Of a stretch of 64,000 nt of DNA, positions 1-9,307 are shown one piece after another (the first letter of the stretch is position 1; each line of letters begins with the position of its first letter). The stretch comes from Cupriavidus numazuensis (GTDB lineage: Bacteria; Pseudomonadota; Gammaproteobacteria; Burkholderiales; Burkholderiaceae): positions 115,638 through 179,637 of the forward strand of contig NZ_CAJPVI010000008.1 in assembly GCF_905397435.1 (NCBI RefSeq), written 5' to 3'. The position numbers and the translations under genes were made by a program. The notes under the pieces are model-generated. The model was given only the letters and a program-made list of their open reading frames with translations. It made no database searches and had not been told where the DNA came from.

Positions 1-401
<401 letters not shown>

Positions 402-411
402 GGAGCGTGCC

Positions 412-1308
412 GTGACCCTCGAACTGCTGTCCGAACACGGCTGCCATGGCGGCGTGCAACGCTTCTACCGGCACGCGTCGACCGTCATCGGGTTGCCGAT
501 GCGTTTCTCGGTGTACCTGCCGCCGCAGGCGCTGGCCGGTGGCGGCAAGCTGCCGACGCTGTTCTACCTGGCCGGCCTGACCTGCACGGAAGAAACGTTC
601 ATGATCAAGGCCGGTGCGCAGCGCTTTGCCGCCGAGCACGGCCTGGTCCTGATCGCGCCCGATACCAGTCCGCGCGGTGCGGGCGTGCCGGGTGAAGCCG
701 ATGCGTGGGACTTCGGCGTCGGGGCGGGCTTCTACGTCGACGCGACTGAAGCACCGTGGAGCCAGCACTGGCGCATGGAAAGCTACGTCACGCAGGAGCT
801 GTTCGACCTCGTGAGCCGCGAACTGCCGGTCGATCCGGACCGTGTCGGCATCTTCGGGCATTCGATGGGCGGACACGGTGCGCTGGTGCTGGCGCAACGG
901 CATCCGCAGCGGTTCCGCTCAGTGTCGGCGTTCGCGCCGATTGCCGCGCCGACACAGTGCCCGTGGGGACGGAAGGCGTTCACCGGCTACCTCGGCGCGG
1001 ACCGGGCAGCCTGGATGGACTACGACGCATCGGCGTTGATGAGCCGGCAAACGCGCCCGCCATTTCCGGAAGGCATTCTGGTGGACCAGGGCCTCAGCGA
1101 TGAATTCCTGGAGGCGCAACTGAACCCCGCGGCGTTCGAAGCCGCTTGTGCAAGCGTCGGGCAGCCGCTGATCCTGCGGCGGCATGAGGCTTATGACCAC
1201 GGCTATTACTTCATCAGCACCTTCATTGGCGACCACATCCACTTTCACGCCAGCATTCTGGCAGGGCGCAGTCGCCCAATGCTGACCCGGACATCAACGG
1301 TCAGGTAA
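412..1308 (+). CDS. fghA: S-formylglutathione hydrolase
   Basis: This 298-residue alpha/beta hydrolase of the esterase D family releases formate and glutathione from S-formylglutathione, the second step of glutathione-dependent formaldehyde detoxification. The nucleophile elbow GHSMGG (Ser151) is clear. The segments YLAGLTCTEETF, SPRGAGVPGE and the C-terminal YDHGYYFISTFI with the catalytic His are typical; Asp of DQGLSDEFL is the likely acid. The start is the GTG at 412, chosen because AGGAG at 401-405 lies at correct spacing and directly follows the frmA stop. Usual family length is about 280 residues, so a short C-terminal tail is present here. Constitutive or formaldehyde-induced co-expression with frmA is inferred from the 10-base gap. 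Confidence 0.95.
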   Translation: MTLELLSEHGCHGGVQRFYRHASTVIGLPMRFSVYLPPQALAGGGKLPTLFYLAGLTCTEETFMIKAGAQRFAAEHGLVLIAPDTSPRGAGVPGEADAWDFGVGAGFYVDATEAPWSQHWRMESYVTQELFDLVSRELPVDPDRVGIFGHSMGGHGALVLAQRHPQRFRSVSAFAPIAAPTQCPWGRKAFTGYLGADRAAWMDYDASALMSRQTRPPFPEGILVDQGLSDEFLEAQLNPAAFEAACASVGQPLILRRHEAYDHGYYFISTFIGDHIHFHASILAGRSRPMLTRTSTVR

Positions 1309-1374
1309 ATGCACCTGAACAGGCTGGCGCGACTTGCCGTGGCCTGGAATTCTTTTCTTCTTAACCAAGGAACT

Positions 1375-1761
1375 ATGAGTATGACCATCTTTACCCACGT
1401 TGTGATTGGCACGAACGATCTGGAACGCGCCCGGAATTTCTATGACGAAGTCCTCGGCACACTCGGTGTCCAGCGAGTCATGAACCTGGAGACCGCATCG
1501 CTTTGGGGGGCAGACGCCCCGGCGTTCATGGTGACCAGGCCGGGCAATGGCCTGCCTGCGACCTATGCCAATGGTGGCACCATCAGCTTTGCGGCGCCAA
1601 GCCGTGCCGCCGTCCATGCGTTTCACGAGACGGCACTGAAGCTCGGCGCGGTGGATGAAGGCGAGCCTGGTCCGCGCAGCTTTACGCCCACGGCCTATGC
1701 GGCGTATGTGCGCGATCCGGACGGCAACAAGATCTGTACCTATTGCTTCGCGTCTGCGTAA
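1375..1761 (+). CDS. VOC-family (glyoxalase/bleomycin-resistance-like) protein
   Basis: This is a 128-residue single VOC domain: FTHVVIGTNDLERARNFYDEVLG at the N terminus is the first beta-alpha-beta unit, and YAAYVRDPDGNKICTYC at the C terminus is the typical closing strand. The start is ATG 1375, not the in-frame ATG at 1309, because AAGGA (1366-1370) precedes 1375 and the domain begins right after it. VOC proteins bind a metal and act as lyases, dioxygenases or resistance proteins; nothing here identifies the substrate. It stands alone, 66 bases after fghA on the same strand, and could be read through from that operon. Confidence 0.8.
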   Translation: MSMTIFTHVVIGTNDLERARNFYDEVLGTLGVQRVMNLETASLWGADAPAFMVTRPGNGLPATYANGGTISFAAPSRAAVHAFHETALKLGAVDEGEPGPRSFTPTAYAAYVRDPDGNKICTYCFASA

Positions 1762-1959
1762 CTTGCCTGCCATCGTACCGCTGGCCCCGTCTGAGTCGAG
1801 GATGGCGGCCACAGGGTCGCTATGACGATCCCTGATGCCGTCCCGGCTGGACGGGCTCGCGGCATCGTTGCCAGCAGCAGACGCTACAGGGCTGCCGCCT
1901 GCCGGCTGGCCGGCTCTGAGCCTTTAACGGGAATTCGCTAGTACTGGAAGGCATGCGGT

Positions 1960-3261
1960 TCAAGGCGCCAGCCACAGCAATGCGGCATGGAGCAGCACAC
2001 CCACGGTGCCGCCGACAACCGTGCCATTGATGCGGATGAACTGCAGGTCGCGCCCGATCTCCGATTCGATCTTCCTCGTGATCTCGTCCGGGTCCCAGCT
2101 TTTGACGACTTCGGAGATCAGCGCAGGTACCTGGTGGCGGTAGCGGATGACGGCCGCATGGACGAGCTGCAGCCACCATGCATTGAGCCGGTCCTGCTGG
2201 GCCGGATCATCGCGCACACTCGCGCCGAGCGACGCCAGCATGTCGGCGACCATGGCGCGCATCCACGAATCCTCGCGTGCCGCTTCGCTGCCGAGCCACA
2301 GGCGCAGACGGTGCCACAGCATTCGATAGCTGTCTTCGCGCTTCAGGTAGCGGATGAAGTCGCGCATCCACGACCGGCCCGTACGGCGGTAGCGGGGGGA
2401 CGTGCGCAGGCGGACGATCAGTACTTGCATGGCTTCGTCGAGTTGCTGCCGCAATGGATGGTCCGGCGCGGAGCGGACTTCATGCAGCAGCGCGATGATG
2501 CCTTCGACAAACTTGTTGACGATATACGCGTCGAGCCGGACCGGCGTATAGCGCGATGCCTCGCTGAACTTGGCCTGCAGCAGGCCGGCGTTCGCCGTCA
2601 GCCATTTCTCCATGGCGCGCAGGCCGCGATCGAGCAGCGGCTGGTGCCGCTGCTGCTCCGTCAGCACTTGCAGCAGGTTACCCGCCAAGGCCGAGACATC
2701 GAGCGTGCGAAGCCAGGGCAGGGCGCTGCGCTCGAACAGGCGGGCGACGTTGTCGTCGTCGAGCACCTGCAGCAGGGCGGGCAGCGAATCCACCACGGGG
2801 TCTGCGAGCGCGCGGCTGTTGGCGGGGCTGGCCAGCCAGCTGGCGGCCACCTTTGCGGTGTTGTGCGCGCGCAGCCGGTCGACGATCAGCTCGGGTGCCA
2901 GGAAATTCCGCTCGACAAAGCTGCCCAGGCTGTCGGCAATGCGCATCTGGTTACGCGGAATGATCGCCGTATGCGGAATCGGCAGGCCCAACGGGCGGCG
3001 GAACAGGGCCACTACCGCGTACCAGTCTGCGACGGCGCCCACGGTGCCGGCTTCAGCAAAGGCACGCACCCACGCAAGCCAGGAGGCGTACGAAGGATAG
3101 TAGGCCTGGCCCAGCGCGCTGAGCACCAGCAGCACCAGCATGGCCACGAGAATGGCGGTTGCCGTCCTGCGCATGCGTCGCAGCCCGTTCTGTGCCGGCG
3201 TGGTGGGTCTGTCGGGCGCGGCATGCGCCTGGCGGGTGTCATCGTCCGCGAAGAAACTCAA
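1960..3261 (-). CDS. DUF445-family membrane protein
   Basis: The protein has an N-terminal hydrophobic helix (ATAILVAMLVLLVLSALGQ), then WVRAFAEAGTVGAVADWYAVVALFRRPLG and IPHTAIIPRNQMRIADSLGSFVERNFL, which are hallmarks of DUF445 (YjiN-like) inner-membrane proteins. A second hydrophobic segment (VVGGTVGVLLHAALLWL) lies at the extreme C terminus, so the long middle domain is probably on one side of the membrane. The proposed start is the TTG at 3261, with AGGAG eight bases upstream, giving 433 residues, near the family norm. The frame stays open to an ATG at 3438, but that extra sequence looks non-coding. Function is unknown. A long open frame on the other strand is a high-GC shadow. Confidence 0.82.
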   Translation of the reverse strand: MSFFADDDTRQAHAAPDRPTTPAQNGLRRMRRTATAILVAMLVLLVLSALGQAYYPSYASWLAWVRAFAEAGTVGAVADWYAVVALFRRPLGLPIPHTAIIPRNQMRIADSLGSFVERNFLAPELIVDRLRAHNTAKVAASWLASPANSRALADPVVDSLPALLQVLDDDNVARLFERSALPWLRTLDVSALAGNLLQVLTEQQRHQPLLDRGLRAMEKWLTANAGLLQAKFSEASRYTPVRLDAYIVNKFVEGIIALLHEVRSAPDHPLRQQLDEAMQVLIVRLRTSPRYRRTGRSWMRDFIRYLKREDSYRMLWHRLRLWLGSEAAREDSWMRAMVADMLASLGASVRDDPAQQDRLNAWWLQLVHAAVIRYRHQVPALISEVVKSWDPDEITRKIESEIGRDLQFIRINGTVVGGTVGVLLHAALLWLAP

Positions 3262-3395
3262 GGCGAGGGCTCCTGCAGGAATCTGGATAACCTTGCCGCC
3301 GGTGACCCACAGCGGATCCCGGCGAATGCGCATGGTACCGCGCAATGATTGCACGGGCTTGAACAGCGCCTTCCATCGCCTCGGCATTCCCGGCA

Positions 3396-3812
3396 ATGCG
3401 CTGGCTGGCCGGCGTTGCCGCCCATGCGCCTGACTCAATTACCCTGATCGTGTTATTCCCTTGTTGCCACGCTTGCTGGGATCATGGGGCTGCAGCAAGT
3501 GCAGGCGGTCGCACCAATATCCATGGAACCGCATACAGGCTCGACACCATTGTGGCCGATACCGATCCCGATGCGCTGTTCAGGCGCGCCGGTTACTACG
3601 ACTTCCGCGCTGATACGGAACTCACGTCCGGCGGATTGCACCAGGGATTCGTGCTGGTACGCCATCACACCCTGATCGGCACTGTTCAGACGGTATTTCG
3701 CGCCGGCAAACCGCAGGCGCAGAGCGACAAGGCGCTGTCCCTGGCTCTGGAAAAGCTCGAGCAACTGGCTGCACTGGCAGCGCGGGACCGGTTGCGCAAA
3801 CTGTGTGGGTAG
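3396..3812 (+). CDS. hypothetical protein, possible
   Basis: This open frame lies between the DUF445 and MocR genes. The N-terminal third looks like translated intergenic sequence, but from about residue 48 it reads like a real protein (ADTDPDALFRRAGYYDFRAD, then VLVRHHTLIGTVQTVF and a C-terminal helix KALSLALEKLEQLAALAA). A GTG near 3553 could be the true start, giving about 87 residues. I recognise no family. A frame on the opposite strand (3453-3860) is also open, so coding status is uncertain. Confidence 0.35.
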   Translation: MRWLAGVAAHAPDSITLIVLFPCCHACWDHGAAASAGGRTNIHGTAYRLDTIVADTDPDALFRRAGYYDFRADTELTSGGLHQGFVLVRHHTLIGTVQTVFRAGKPQAQSDKALSLALEKLEQLAALAARDRLRKLCG

Positions 3813-3856
3813 ACGCCCATTCGAATTGGCAGGGCCGGCTGGATCGCGGGCAAACC

Positions 3857-5227
3857 TCAAACTACCGCCGCCGCCTGATCGGGGGGCTTGCGCGCCAGCA
3901 GATCCGCGAGCCGCTTCAGTGCCATCGACAACTGCGTACGCTGCGTCGCACCACCGAGCGAGATGCGGATCATGTTGGGCGGCGTAGGTCCTTCATGGAA
4001 CGCGTCAGACGGCGTGACGCGCAGGTGTTCGTCCAGCGCGGCACGGCTGAACCGCGCGGCGCTCCAGTAGCTCGGCAGCGCGTGCCAAAGGTGGATGCCG
4101 GCCGGTGACAGTGTCCCGGAGCCGGACAGCCACTGGCGGGCGATGACCTGACGCGCGGCCGCTTCCGCACGAATGCCTGCCAGCAGTTCGGCGGCCGAGC
4201 CGTCCTGGATCCACTGCATCGCGAGCGCCATCGACAACGGCGCGGCCATCAGGCTGAAAGCCCGCAGCGCGGACAGCATGGCCTCTTGAGTGTCCTGCCC
4301 GCCGGGCATCACGACGTAAGCAGTGCGCAGGCCCGGGCTCAGGCACTTTGACAGTGTCGATACGTAGACAACGCGTTCCGGGGCGAGTGCCGCAATGGGC
4401 GGGGGCGCCTCGGGCGTCAGCAGCCAATAGGGATCGTCTTCGATGATCAGCGCATCGCACACGCTGGCAATGCGCGCCAGTTCCAGCCGGCGCGCGGCGG
4501 GCATGGTGTGCGTGGTGGGGTTCTGCGAGGTCGGGTTCAGGTACACCAGCCGCACGCCGTCATCGCGGCAGGCCGCTTCGAGCAGGTCAGGGCGCATGCC
4601 GTCGGCATCGACGCCGATCGTCACGATGCGGCGGCCCAGCGTGGCGGCCGCCAGGCGCATGCCAGGGTAGATCAGCGGTTCGGCGGCCACGGCGTCGCCT
4701 GGTTCGCTGTGCGCGAGGATCAGTGCGGCCAGTGCGCTCTGGGCGCCCGGATACACGAGCACGCGCGATGGCTCGACCGCGCCCAGCATCGGCGCCAGCC
4801 ATTGCGCGCCCGCGGCACGCTCGGACGCGCTGCCGCCGCCGAGCTGGTACGTCATGAGCAGGCTGGCATCGGTGCGCAGCGTGATCTGCGAGAGACCACG
4901 CCGCATCACGTCGTCGAAATCGACGCCTTCCGGCGGAGGCGGCACGTTCATGCTGAGGTCGACGACCTGGGCCAGTTCGGCGGTCTGCGCCGCGATGAAG
5001 GTGCCCAGCGTCCCGCGCGATTCCACCAGCCGGCGCCGCCGCGCTTCGTTCAGCGCACGCGTGACGGTGGTCAGGTCCACGCCGAGGCGGGCGGCCAGCT
5101 CGCGCTGCGGTGGCAGCCGGTCGCCGGGCAACAGCAGGCCATCGGCAAGCGCCTGTTCGACGAAGCCGACGATCTGCAGGTAGCGCGGGCCGGCGCCGGC
5201 CGAAAACCCGCGTGTCCAGGCCAGCAC
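3857..5227 (-). CDS. MocR/PdxR-type regulator: GntR-like DNA-binding domain fused to aminotransferase domain
   Basis: The protein has an N-terminal winged helix-turn-helix of the GntR type (residues about 15-80, with GDRLPPQRELAARLGVDLTT and VTRALNEARRRRLVESRG) followed by a fold-type I aminotransferase domain. The PLP lysine is in YVSTLSKCLSPGLRTAYVV, and NPTSQNPTTHTMPAARR and IIEDDPYW are typical. Such proteins sense an amine, amino acid or PLP and usually control a neighbouring gene. The start is taken as GTG 5227 because AAGGAAA lies at good spacing upstream; an upstream GTG at 5257 is an alternative. It is divergent from cyoA, and three TTGTATGG boxes lie in the 112-base gap. Whether it controls cyoABCD or only itself is inference. 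Confidence 0.88.
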   Translation of the reverse strand: MLAWTRGFSAGAGPRYLQIVGFVEQALADGLLLPGDRLPPQRELAARLGVDLTTVTRALNEARRRRLVESRGTLGTFIAAQTAELAQVVDLSMNVPPPPEGVDFDDVMRRGLSQITLRTDASLLMTYQLGGGSASERAAGAQWLAPMLGAVEPSRVLVYPGAQSALAALILAHSEPGDAVAAEPLIYPGMRLAAATLGRRIVTIGVDADGMRPDLLEAACRDDGVRLVYLNPTSQNPTTHTMPAARRLELARIASVCDALIIEDDPYWLLTPEAPPPIAALAPERVVYVSTLSKCLSPGLRTAYVVMPGGQDTQEAMLSALRAFSLMAAPLSMALAMQWIQDGSAAELLAGIRAEAAARQVIARQWLSGSGTLSPAGIHLWHALPSYWSAARFSRAALDEHLRVTPSDAFHEGPTPPNMIRISLGGATQRTQLSMALKRLADLLARKPPDQAAAVV

Positions 5228-5239
5228 ATCAGGGTTTCC

Positions 5240-5326
5240 TTGTATGGGAACTATCACCGGAAATTCCACCTTGTATGGATGTTGTCTTACCTTACCATCG
5301 CGACCGCCCCAGGTAAATCCATACAA
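5240..5326. promoter_or_regulatory. Probable MocR operator: three TTGTATGG boxes between mocR-like gene and cyoA
   Basis: TTGTATGG occurs at 5240-5247 and 5271-5278 as direct repeats 31 bases (about three helical turns) apart. Its reverse complement CCATACAA is at 5319-5326, 14 bases before the cyoA ATG. All three are preceded by C and T-rich bases in their own orientation (CCTTGTATGG or CCTTTGTATGG). MocR regulators are known to bind direct repeats in divergent promoter regions, so this is the natural candidate; the assignment is inferred from position. Confidence 0.55.
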
Positions 5327-5339
5327 AGGTTTCTCAAAG

Positions 5340-6260
5340 ATGCGCAAATCCATCGCCGCCCTCGCGCTATTGCTGGGCGGCTGTTCATTTGAACTGCTGT
5401 CCCCGAAAGGCCCGGTCGGCGCACAGGAGCGCGACCTGATCCTGTTGGCGACCGGTCTGATGCTGACGGTCGTGATCCCGGTGATTTTCCTCACGCTGTA
5501 CTTCGCCTGGCGTTACCGGGAAACCAATACCAAGGCCGAGTATGCGCCGCGCTGGTCCCATTCGACGGCGATCGAAGTGGTGGTGTGGGGCATCCCGTGC
5601 GTGATCGTGGCGGCGCTCGGCATCATCATCTGGGAGACGACCCACCGGCTCGACCCGTACCGCCCGCTGGAAGCGAAGGCGACCCCGGTTGAGGTCGATG
5701 TAGTGGCGATGGACTGGAAGTGGCTGTTCATCTATCCGCAATATGGCGTCGCCTCGCTGAACGAACTGGCCGTGCCGGTCGGCACGCCGGTCAACTTCCG
5801 CATCACCGCGGAGTCGACCATGAACGCGCTGTTCATCCCGCAGCTCGGCAGCATGGTGTACGCGATGAGCGGCATGCAGACGAAGCTGCATCTGCTGGCC
5901 GATACACCGGGCGTCTATGACGGCCGCTCGGCCGCGTACAGCGGCGCCGGCTTCTCCGACATGCACTTCAAGACCTACGCGACATCGCGCGAGGCCTTCG
6001 ACGCCTGGATCGCGCGCGCCCGCGCTTCCGGCCAGACGCTCGACGAACGTGCCTATGGCGCGCTCAAGCGCCCCAGCAGCAAGGACCCGGTCACGCTGTA
6101 TGCCAGCGTCTCACCGCGACTGTTCCAGGCCGTGGTCGACCAGTACATGCCCGGCATGGACGGCGTCTGCCGCTCCGACAGCCCGGCCACGCTGCAAGCG
6201 GCGCTCTCTCTGACCGCGCCGGCTACCCCTATCTCCGCGACCCCCGCGACCATTCGTTAA
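5340..6260 (+). CDS. cyoA: Cytochrome o ubiquinol oxidase subunit II
   Basis: This is a 306-residue lipoprotein subunit of the bo-type quinol oxidase. A signal sequence ends in the lipobox LLGGC, so the mature protein starts with a lipidated Cys. Two transmembrane helices (LILLATGLMLTVVIPVIFLT and VVVWGIPCVIVAALGIII) are followed by a periplasmic cupredoxin domain. The Cu-A ligands of cytochrome c oxidases are absent, and YSGAGFSDMHFKTYA is typical of quinol oxidases. The start at 5340 is chosen because it begins the signal peptide; the frame is open further upstream. It is the first gene of cyoABCD, three bases before cyoB. Confidence 0.95.
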   Translation: MRKSIAALALLLGGCSFELLSPKGPVGAQERDLILLATGLMLTVVIPVIFLTLYFAWRYRETNTKAEYAPRWSHSTAIEVVVWGIPCVIVAALGIIIWETTHRLDPYRPLEAKATPVEVDVVAMDWKWLFIYPQYGVASLNELAVPVGTPVNFRITAESTMNALFIPQLGSMVYAMSGMQTKLHLLADTPGVYDGRSAAYSGAGFSDMHFKTYATSREAFDAWIARARASGQTLDERAYGALKRPSSKDPVTLYASVSPRLFQAVVDQYMPGMDGVCRSDSPATLQAALSLTAPATPISATPATIR

Positions 6261-6263
6261 GCC

Positions 6264-8243
6264 ATGTTTGGAAAACTCACCCTCGCGGCCATCCCTACCC
6301 ACGAGCCCATCATCATGGGCACGCTGGTGGCGGTGCTGCTGCTCGGTGGCGCCCTGGTGGGCGCCATCACTTATTACCGCAAGTGGTCCTATCTGTGGAC
6401 CGAGTGGATCTGCTCGGTCGACCACAAGCGCATCGGCGTCATGTACATCATCATGGCGCTGATCATGCTGCTGCGCGGCTTTGCCGACGCCATCATGATG
6501 CGCATGCAGCAGGCCATTGCCGTGGGCGAAGCAGCGGGCTACCTGCCGCCGCACCACTACGACCAGATCTTCACGGCGCATGGCGTGATCATGATCTTCT
6601 TCGTGGCCACGCCGTTCATCCTCGGGCTGATGAACGTCATCGTCCCGCTGCAGATCGGCGCGCGCGACGTCGCGTTCCCGTTCGTCAACTCGCTGAGCTT
6701 CTGGATGTCGGCGGTCGGCGCGGTGCTGGTGATGATGTCGATGTTCGTCGGCGATTTCGCGGCCACGGGCTGGGTCGCTTATCCGCCGCTGTCGGGGCTC
6801 GGGTATAGCCCGACAGTCGGGGTCGATTACTACATCTGGTCGTTGCAGATATCGGGGCTTGGAACGACGCTCACCGGTATCAACTTCATCGCGACGATCC
6901 TGCGCATGCGCGCGCCGGGCATGAACCTGATGAAGATGCCGGTGTTCACGTGGACCGCGCTGATCACCAACATCCTGATCGTCGCGATCTTCCCGGTGCT
7001 GACCGCCACGCTCGCGCTGCTGACGGCCGACCGCTACCTCGACATGCACTTCTTCACGAACGAGCTTGGCGGCAACGCCATGATGTACGTGAACCTGATC
7101 TGGATCTGGGGCCACCCCGAGGTCTATGTGCTGATCCTGCCGTGCTTCGGCGCGTTCTCGGAAATCATCGCCACGTTCTCGCGCAAGCCGCTGTTCGGCT
7201 ACAAGTCGATGGTGTACGCGACTTCGTCGATCGGCGTGCTGTCGTTCTTCGTCTGGCTGCACCACTTCTTCACGATGGGCTCGGGCGCCAACGTCAATGC
7301 GTTCTTCGGCATCATGACGTCGATCATCTCGATCCCGACCGGCGTCAAGCTGTTCAACTGGCTGTTCACGATGTACCGCGGACGCATCCGCTTCCATTCG
7401 TCGACGCTGTGGACCATCGGCTTCATGGTGACCTTCGCGATCGGCGGCATGACTGGCGTGCTGCTGGCGGTGCCCGGCGCGGATTTCGTGCTGCACAACA
7501 GCCTGTTCCTGGTCGCCCACTTCCACAACGTGATCATCGGCGGCGTGGTGTTCGGCTGCCTGGCGGCGATGTCGTTCTGGTTCCCGAAGGTGTTCGGCTT
7601 CCGGCTCAACGAGTTCTGGGGCAAGGTGTCGTTCTGGTGCTGGCTGATCGGCTTCTGCCTGGCGTTCCTGCCGCTGTACGGCCTTGGCATGAAGGGCATG
7701 ACGCGCCGGATGAACCACTATGTCAACCCCGAATGGCAGCCGTGGCTGATCGTGGCGATGATCGGTGCGCTCATCATCGGCGCCGGCATCCTCGCGCTGC
7801 TGTGGCAACTCTACGTCAGCGTGCGCGACCGCGAGCAGAACCGCGACCTGACCGGCGACCCGTGGAACGCGCGCAGCCTCGAATGGTCGACGCCGTCGCC
7901 CGCGCCGCACTACAACTTCGCGATCGTGCCGAACATCACGTCGCTCGAACAGCACTGGGACGACAAGGAAGCCGGCCTCGCATGGCAGGCGCCGGCGCGC
8001 TACGAGGACATCCACATGCCGCGCCCGACGTCGGCTGGCTTCATCGTGTCGATGTTCGGGCTGGTGCTTTGCTTCGGCTTCGTGTGGCACATCTGGTGGC
8101 TGGCAGGGGCCGGTCTTGCCGGGATGATCGCCACCTTCATCGCGCGCTCGTATGACCGCGATGTCGATTACTACGTGCCGGCGGCGGAAGTCGAGCGCAC
8201 CGAACGCGCGCGTTTCGAACAGATGCGGCAAGCCACTCTCTGA
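6264..8243 (+). CDS. cyoB: Cytochrome o ubiquinol oxidase subunit I
   Basis: This is the 659-residue haem-copper oxidase catalytic subunit, which reduces oxygen to water and pumps protons in the inner membrane. It has about 15 hydrophobic helices. Visible ligand motifs are [14 protein letters not shown] (Cu-B His and the cross-linked Tyr), the Cu-B pair in [12 protein letters not shown], and the haem histidines in [11 protein letters not shown]; the low-spin haem His lies in [11 protein letters not shown]. Length matches E. coli CyoB (663). It sits three bases after cyoA and five before cyoC. A long open frame on the opposite strand is a codon-bias shadow. Confidence 0.97.
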   Translation: MFGKLTLAAIPTHEPIIMGTLVAVLLLGGALVGAITYYRKWSYLWTEWICSVDHKRIGVMYIIMALIMLLRGFADAIMMRMQQAIAVGEAAGYLPPHHYDQIFTAHGVIMIFFVATPFILGLMNVIVPLQIGARDVAFPFVNSLSFWMSAVGAVLVMMSMFVGDFAATGWVAYPPLSGLGYSPTVGVDYYIWSLQISGLGTTLTGINFIATILRMRAPGMNLMKMPVFTWTALITNILIVAIFPVLTATLALLTADRYLDMHFFTNELGGNAMMYVNLIWIWGHPEVYVLILPCFGAFSEIIATFSRKPLFGYKSMVYATSSIGVLSFFVWLHHFFTMGSGANVNAFFGIMTSIISIPTGVKLFNWLFTMYRGRIRFHSSTLWTIGFMVTFAIGGMTGVLLAVPGADFVLHNSLFLVAHFHNVIIGGVVFGCLAAMSFWFPKVFGFRLNEFWGKVSFWCWLIGFCLAFLPLYGLGMKGMTRRMNHYVNPEWQPWLIVAMIGALIIGAGILALLWQLYVSVRDREQNRDLTGDPWNARSLEWSTPSPAPHYNFAIVPNITSLEQHWDDKEAGLAWQAPARYEDIHMPRPTSAGFIVSMFGLVLCFGFVWHIWWLAGAGLAGMIATFIARSYDRDVDYYVPAAEVERTERARFEQMRQATL

Positions 8244-8248
8244 CAGAC

Positions 8249-8911
8249 ATGGAAACCACTTACAAGATCGGGACGGACGCGGTTGCCGTTCCCCACGGCG
8301 CCGGCGTTCACCACGCAGCGCACGCCGGCGCCGCGCATGACGCCCATGCCGGCGAAGGCCATACCACGCTCGGCTTCTGGCTCTACCTGATGAGCGATTG
8401 CCTCATCTTCGCCGTGCTGTTCGCCACCTACGGTGTGCTGGGCAACCACACGGCCGGCGGCCCGACCGGACGCGAGCTGTTCGACCTGCGTTTCGTGCTG
8501 GTCGAAACGATGCTGCTGCTGTGCAGCAGCTACACGTTCGGCATGGCGATGATGAGCATCAAGGATGGCCGCGGCGAGGTGCGCGATGTGATCCGCTGGC
8601 TGGCCATTACCTTCATGCTCGGCGCGTGCTTCATCGGCATGGAAATCTACGAGTTCCGCGAACTGCTGCACGAGGGCGCCGGCCCGCAGCGCAGCGCGGC
8701 GTTGTCGGCGTTCTTCATGCTGGTCGGCACGCACGGCATGCACGTGGCGGCAGGGCTCGCGTGGATCGTCGTGCTCGCGCACCAGATGCAGGCATTCGGT
8801 CTGGACGCCATCGTGCGCCGCCGTCTCGCTTGCCTGAGCCTGTTCTGGCACTTCCTGGACCTGGTCTGGATCTGCGTCTTTACGTTCGTCTACCTGAGGG
8901 CCTTCGCATGA
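8249..8911 (+). CDS. cyoC: Cytochrome o ubiquinol oxidase subunit III
   Basis: This is a 220-residue subunit III with five hydrophobic helices. [20 protein letters not shown] opens the conserved part, FIGMEIYEF and [19 protein letters not shown] are typical, and it ends in [15 protein letters not shown]. The N-terminal 35 residues are an Ala/His-rich extension ([19 protein letters not shown]), which resembles the His-rich N terminus of the next gene product. It may bind metal, but that is speculation. Its TGA overlaps the ATG of cyoD (ATGA), implying translational coupling. Confidence 0.95.
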   Translation: METTYKIGTDAVAVPHGAGVHHAAHAGAAHDAHAGEGHTTLGFWLYLMSDCLIFAVLFATYGVLGNHTAGGPTGRELFDLRFVLVETMLLLCSSYTFGMAMMSIKDGRGEVRDVIRWLAITFMLGACFIGMEIYEFRELLHEGAGPQRSAALSAFFMLVGTHGMHVAAGLAWIVVLAHQMQAFGLDAIVRRRLACLSLFWHFLDLVWICVFTFVYLRAFA

Positions 8912-9303
8912 CGACTTCCCATGCTTCGCACGCTTCTCATGCCGCGCATGATGCGGCTGCCCACGACAGCGCGCACGGATCGCCGCGCAGCTATGCGATC
9001 GGTTTTGCGCTGTCCCTCGTGCTGACCTTCGCGTCGTTCGGCGCCGTGATGAGCGGCGAGTTGCCGCCCGGCATGGGTTTGCCGGTCATCGTCGGGCTGT
9101 GTGTGGCGCAGTTGCTCGTGCAGCTGAGCTTCTTCCTGCATCTCGGCATCGGCAAGGGCCAGCGCAGCAACAGCGCGATCTTCGCGTGTACGTTCGGGCT
9201 GATCGTGATCGTCGTGGCCGGCTCGCTGTGGGTCATGCACAATGCCGACACCAACATGATGCCGACGCAGATGACGATCGAGCGGGCTCGCGCGAAGGAC
9301 TGA
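8908..9303 (+). CDS. cyoD: Cytochrome o ubiquinol oxidase subunit IV
   Basis: The 131-residue protein has three hydrophobic helices ([60 protein letters not shown]), the subunit IV/CyoD pattern. The N terminus is His/Ala-rich. The start at 8908 overlaps the cyoC stop. The operon ends here: the next gene is convergent and only four bases away, and cyoE (haem O synthase) is not adjacent, so haem O must be supplied from elsewhere in the genome. Confidence 0.93.
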   Translation: MTTSHASHASHAAHDAAAHDSAHGSPRSYAIGFALSLVLTFASFGAVMSGELPPGMGLPVIVGLCVAQLLVQLSFFLHLGIGKGQRSNSAIFACTFGLIVIVVAGSLWVMHNADTNMMPTQMTIERARAKD

Positions 9304-9307
9304 GCGA

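Noticed and set aside
1987..3348. A 453-codon plus-strand frame opposite the DUF445 gene
   Set aside because: The minus-strand product has membrane helices and DUF445 motifs; the plus frame is rich in Gln/Arg/Ala with no features.
6111..8231. A 706-codon open frame on the minus strand across cyoB
   Set aside because: It is fully antisense to an unmistakable cyoB and rich in His/Arg/Asp, the typical shadow of third-position GC bias.
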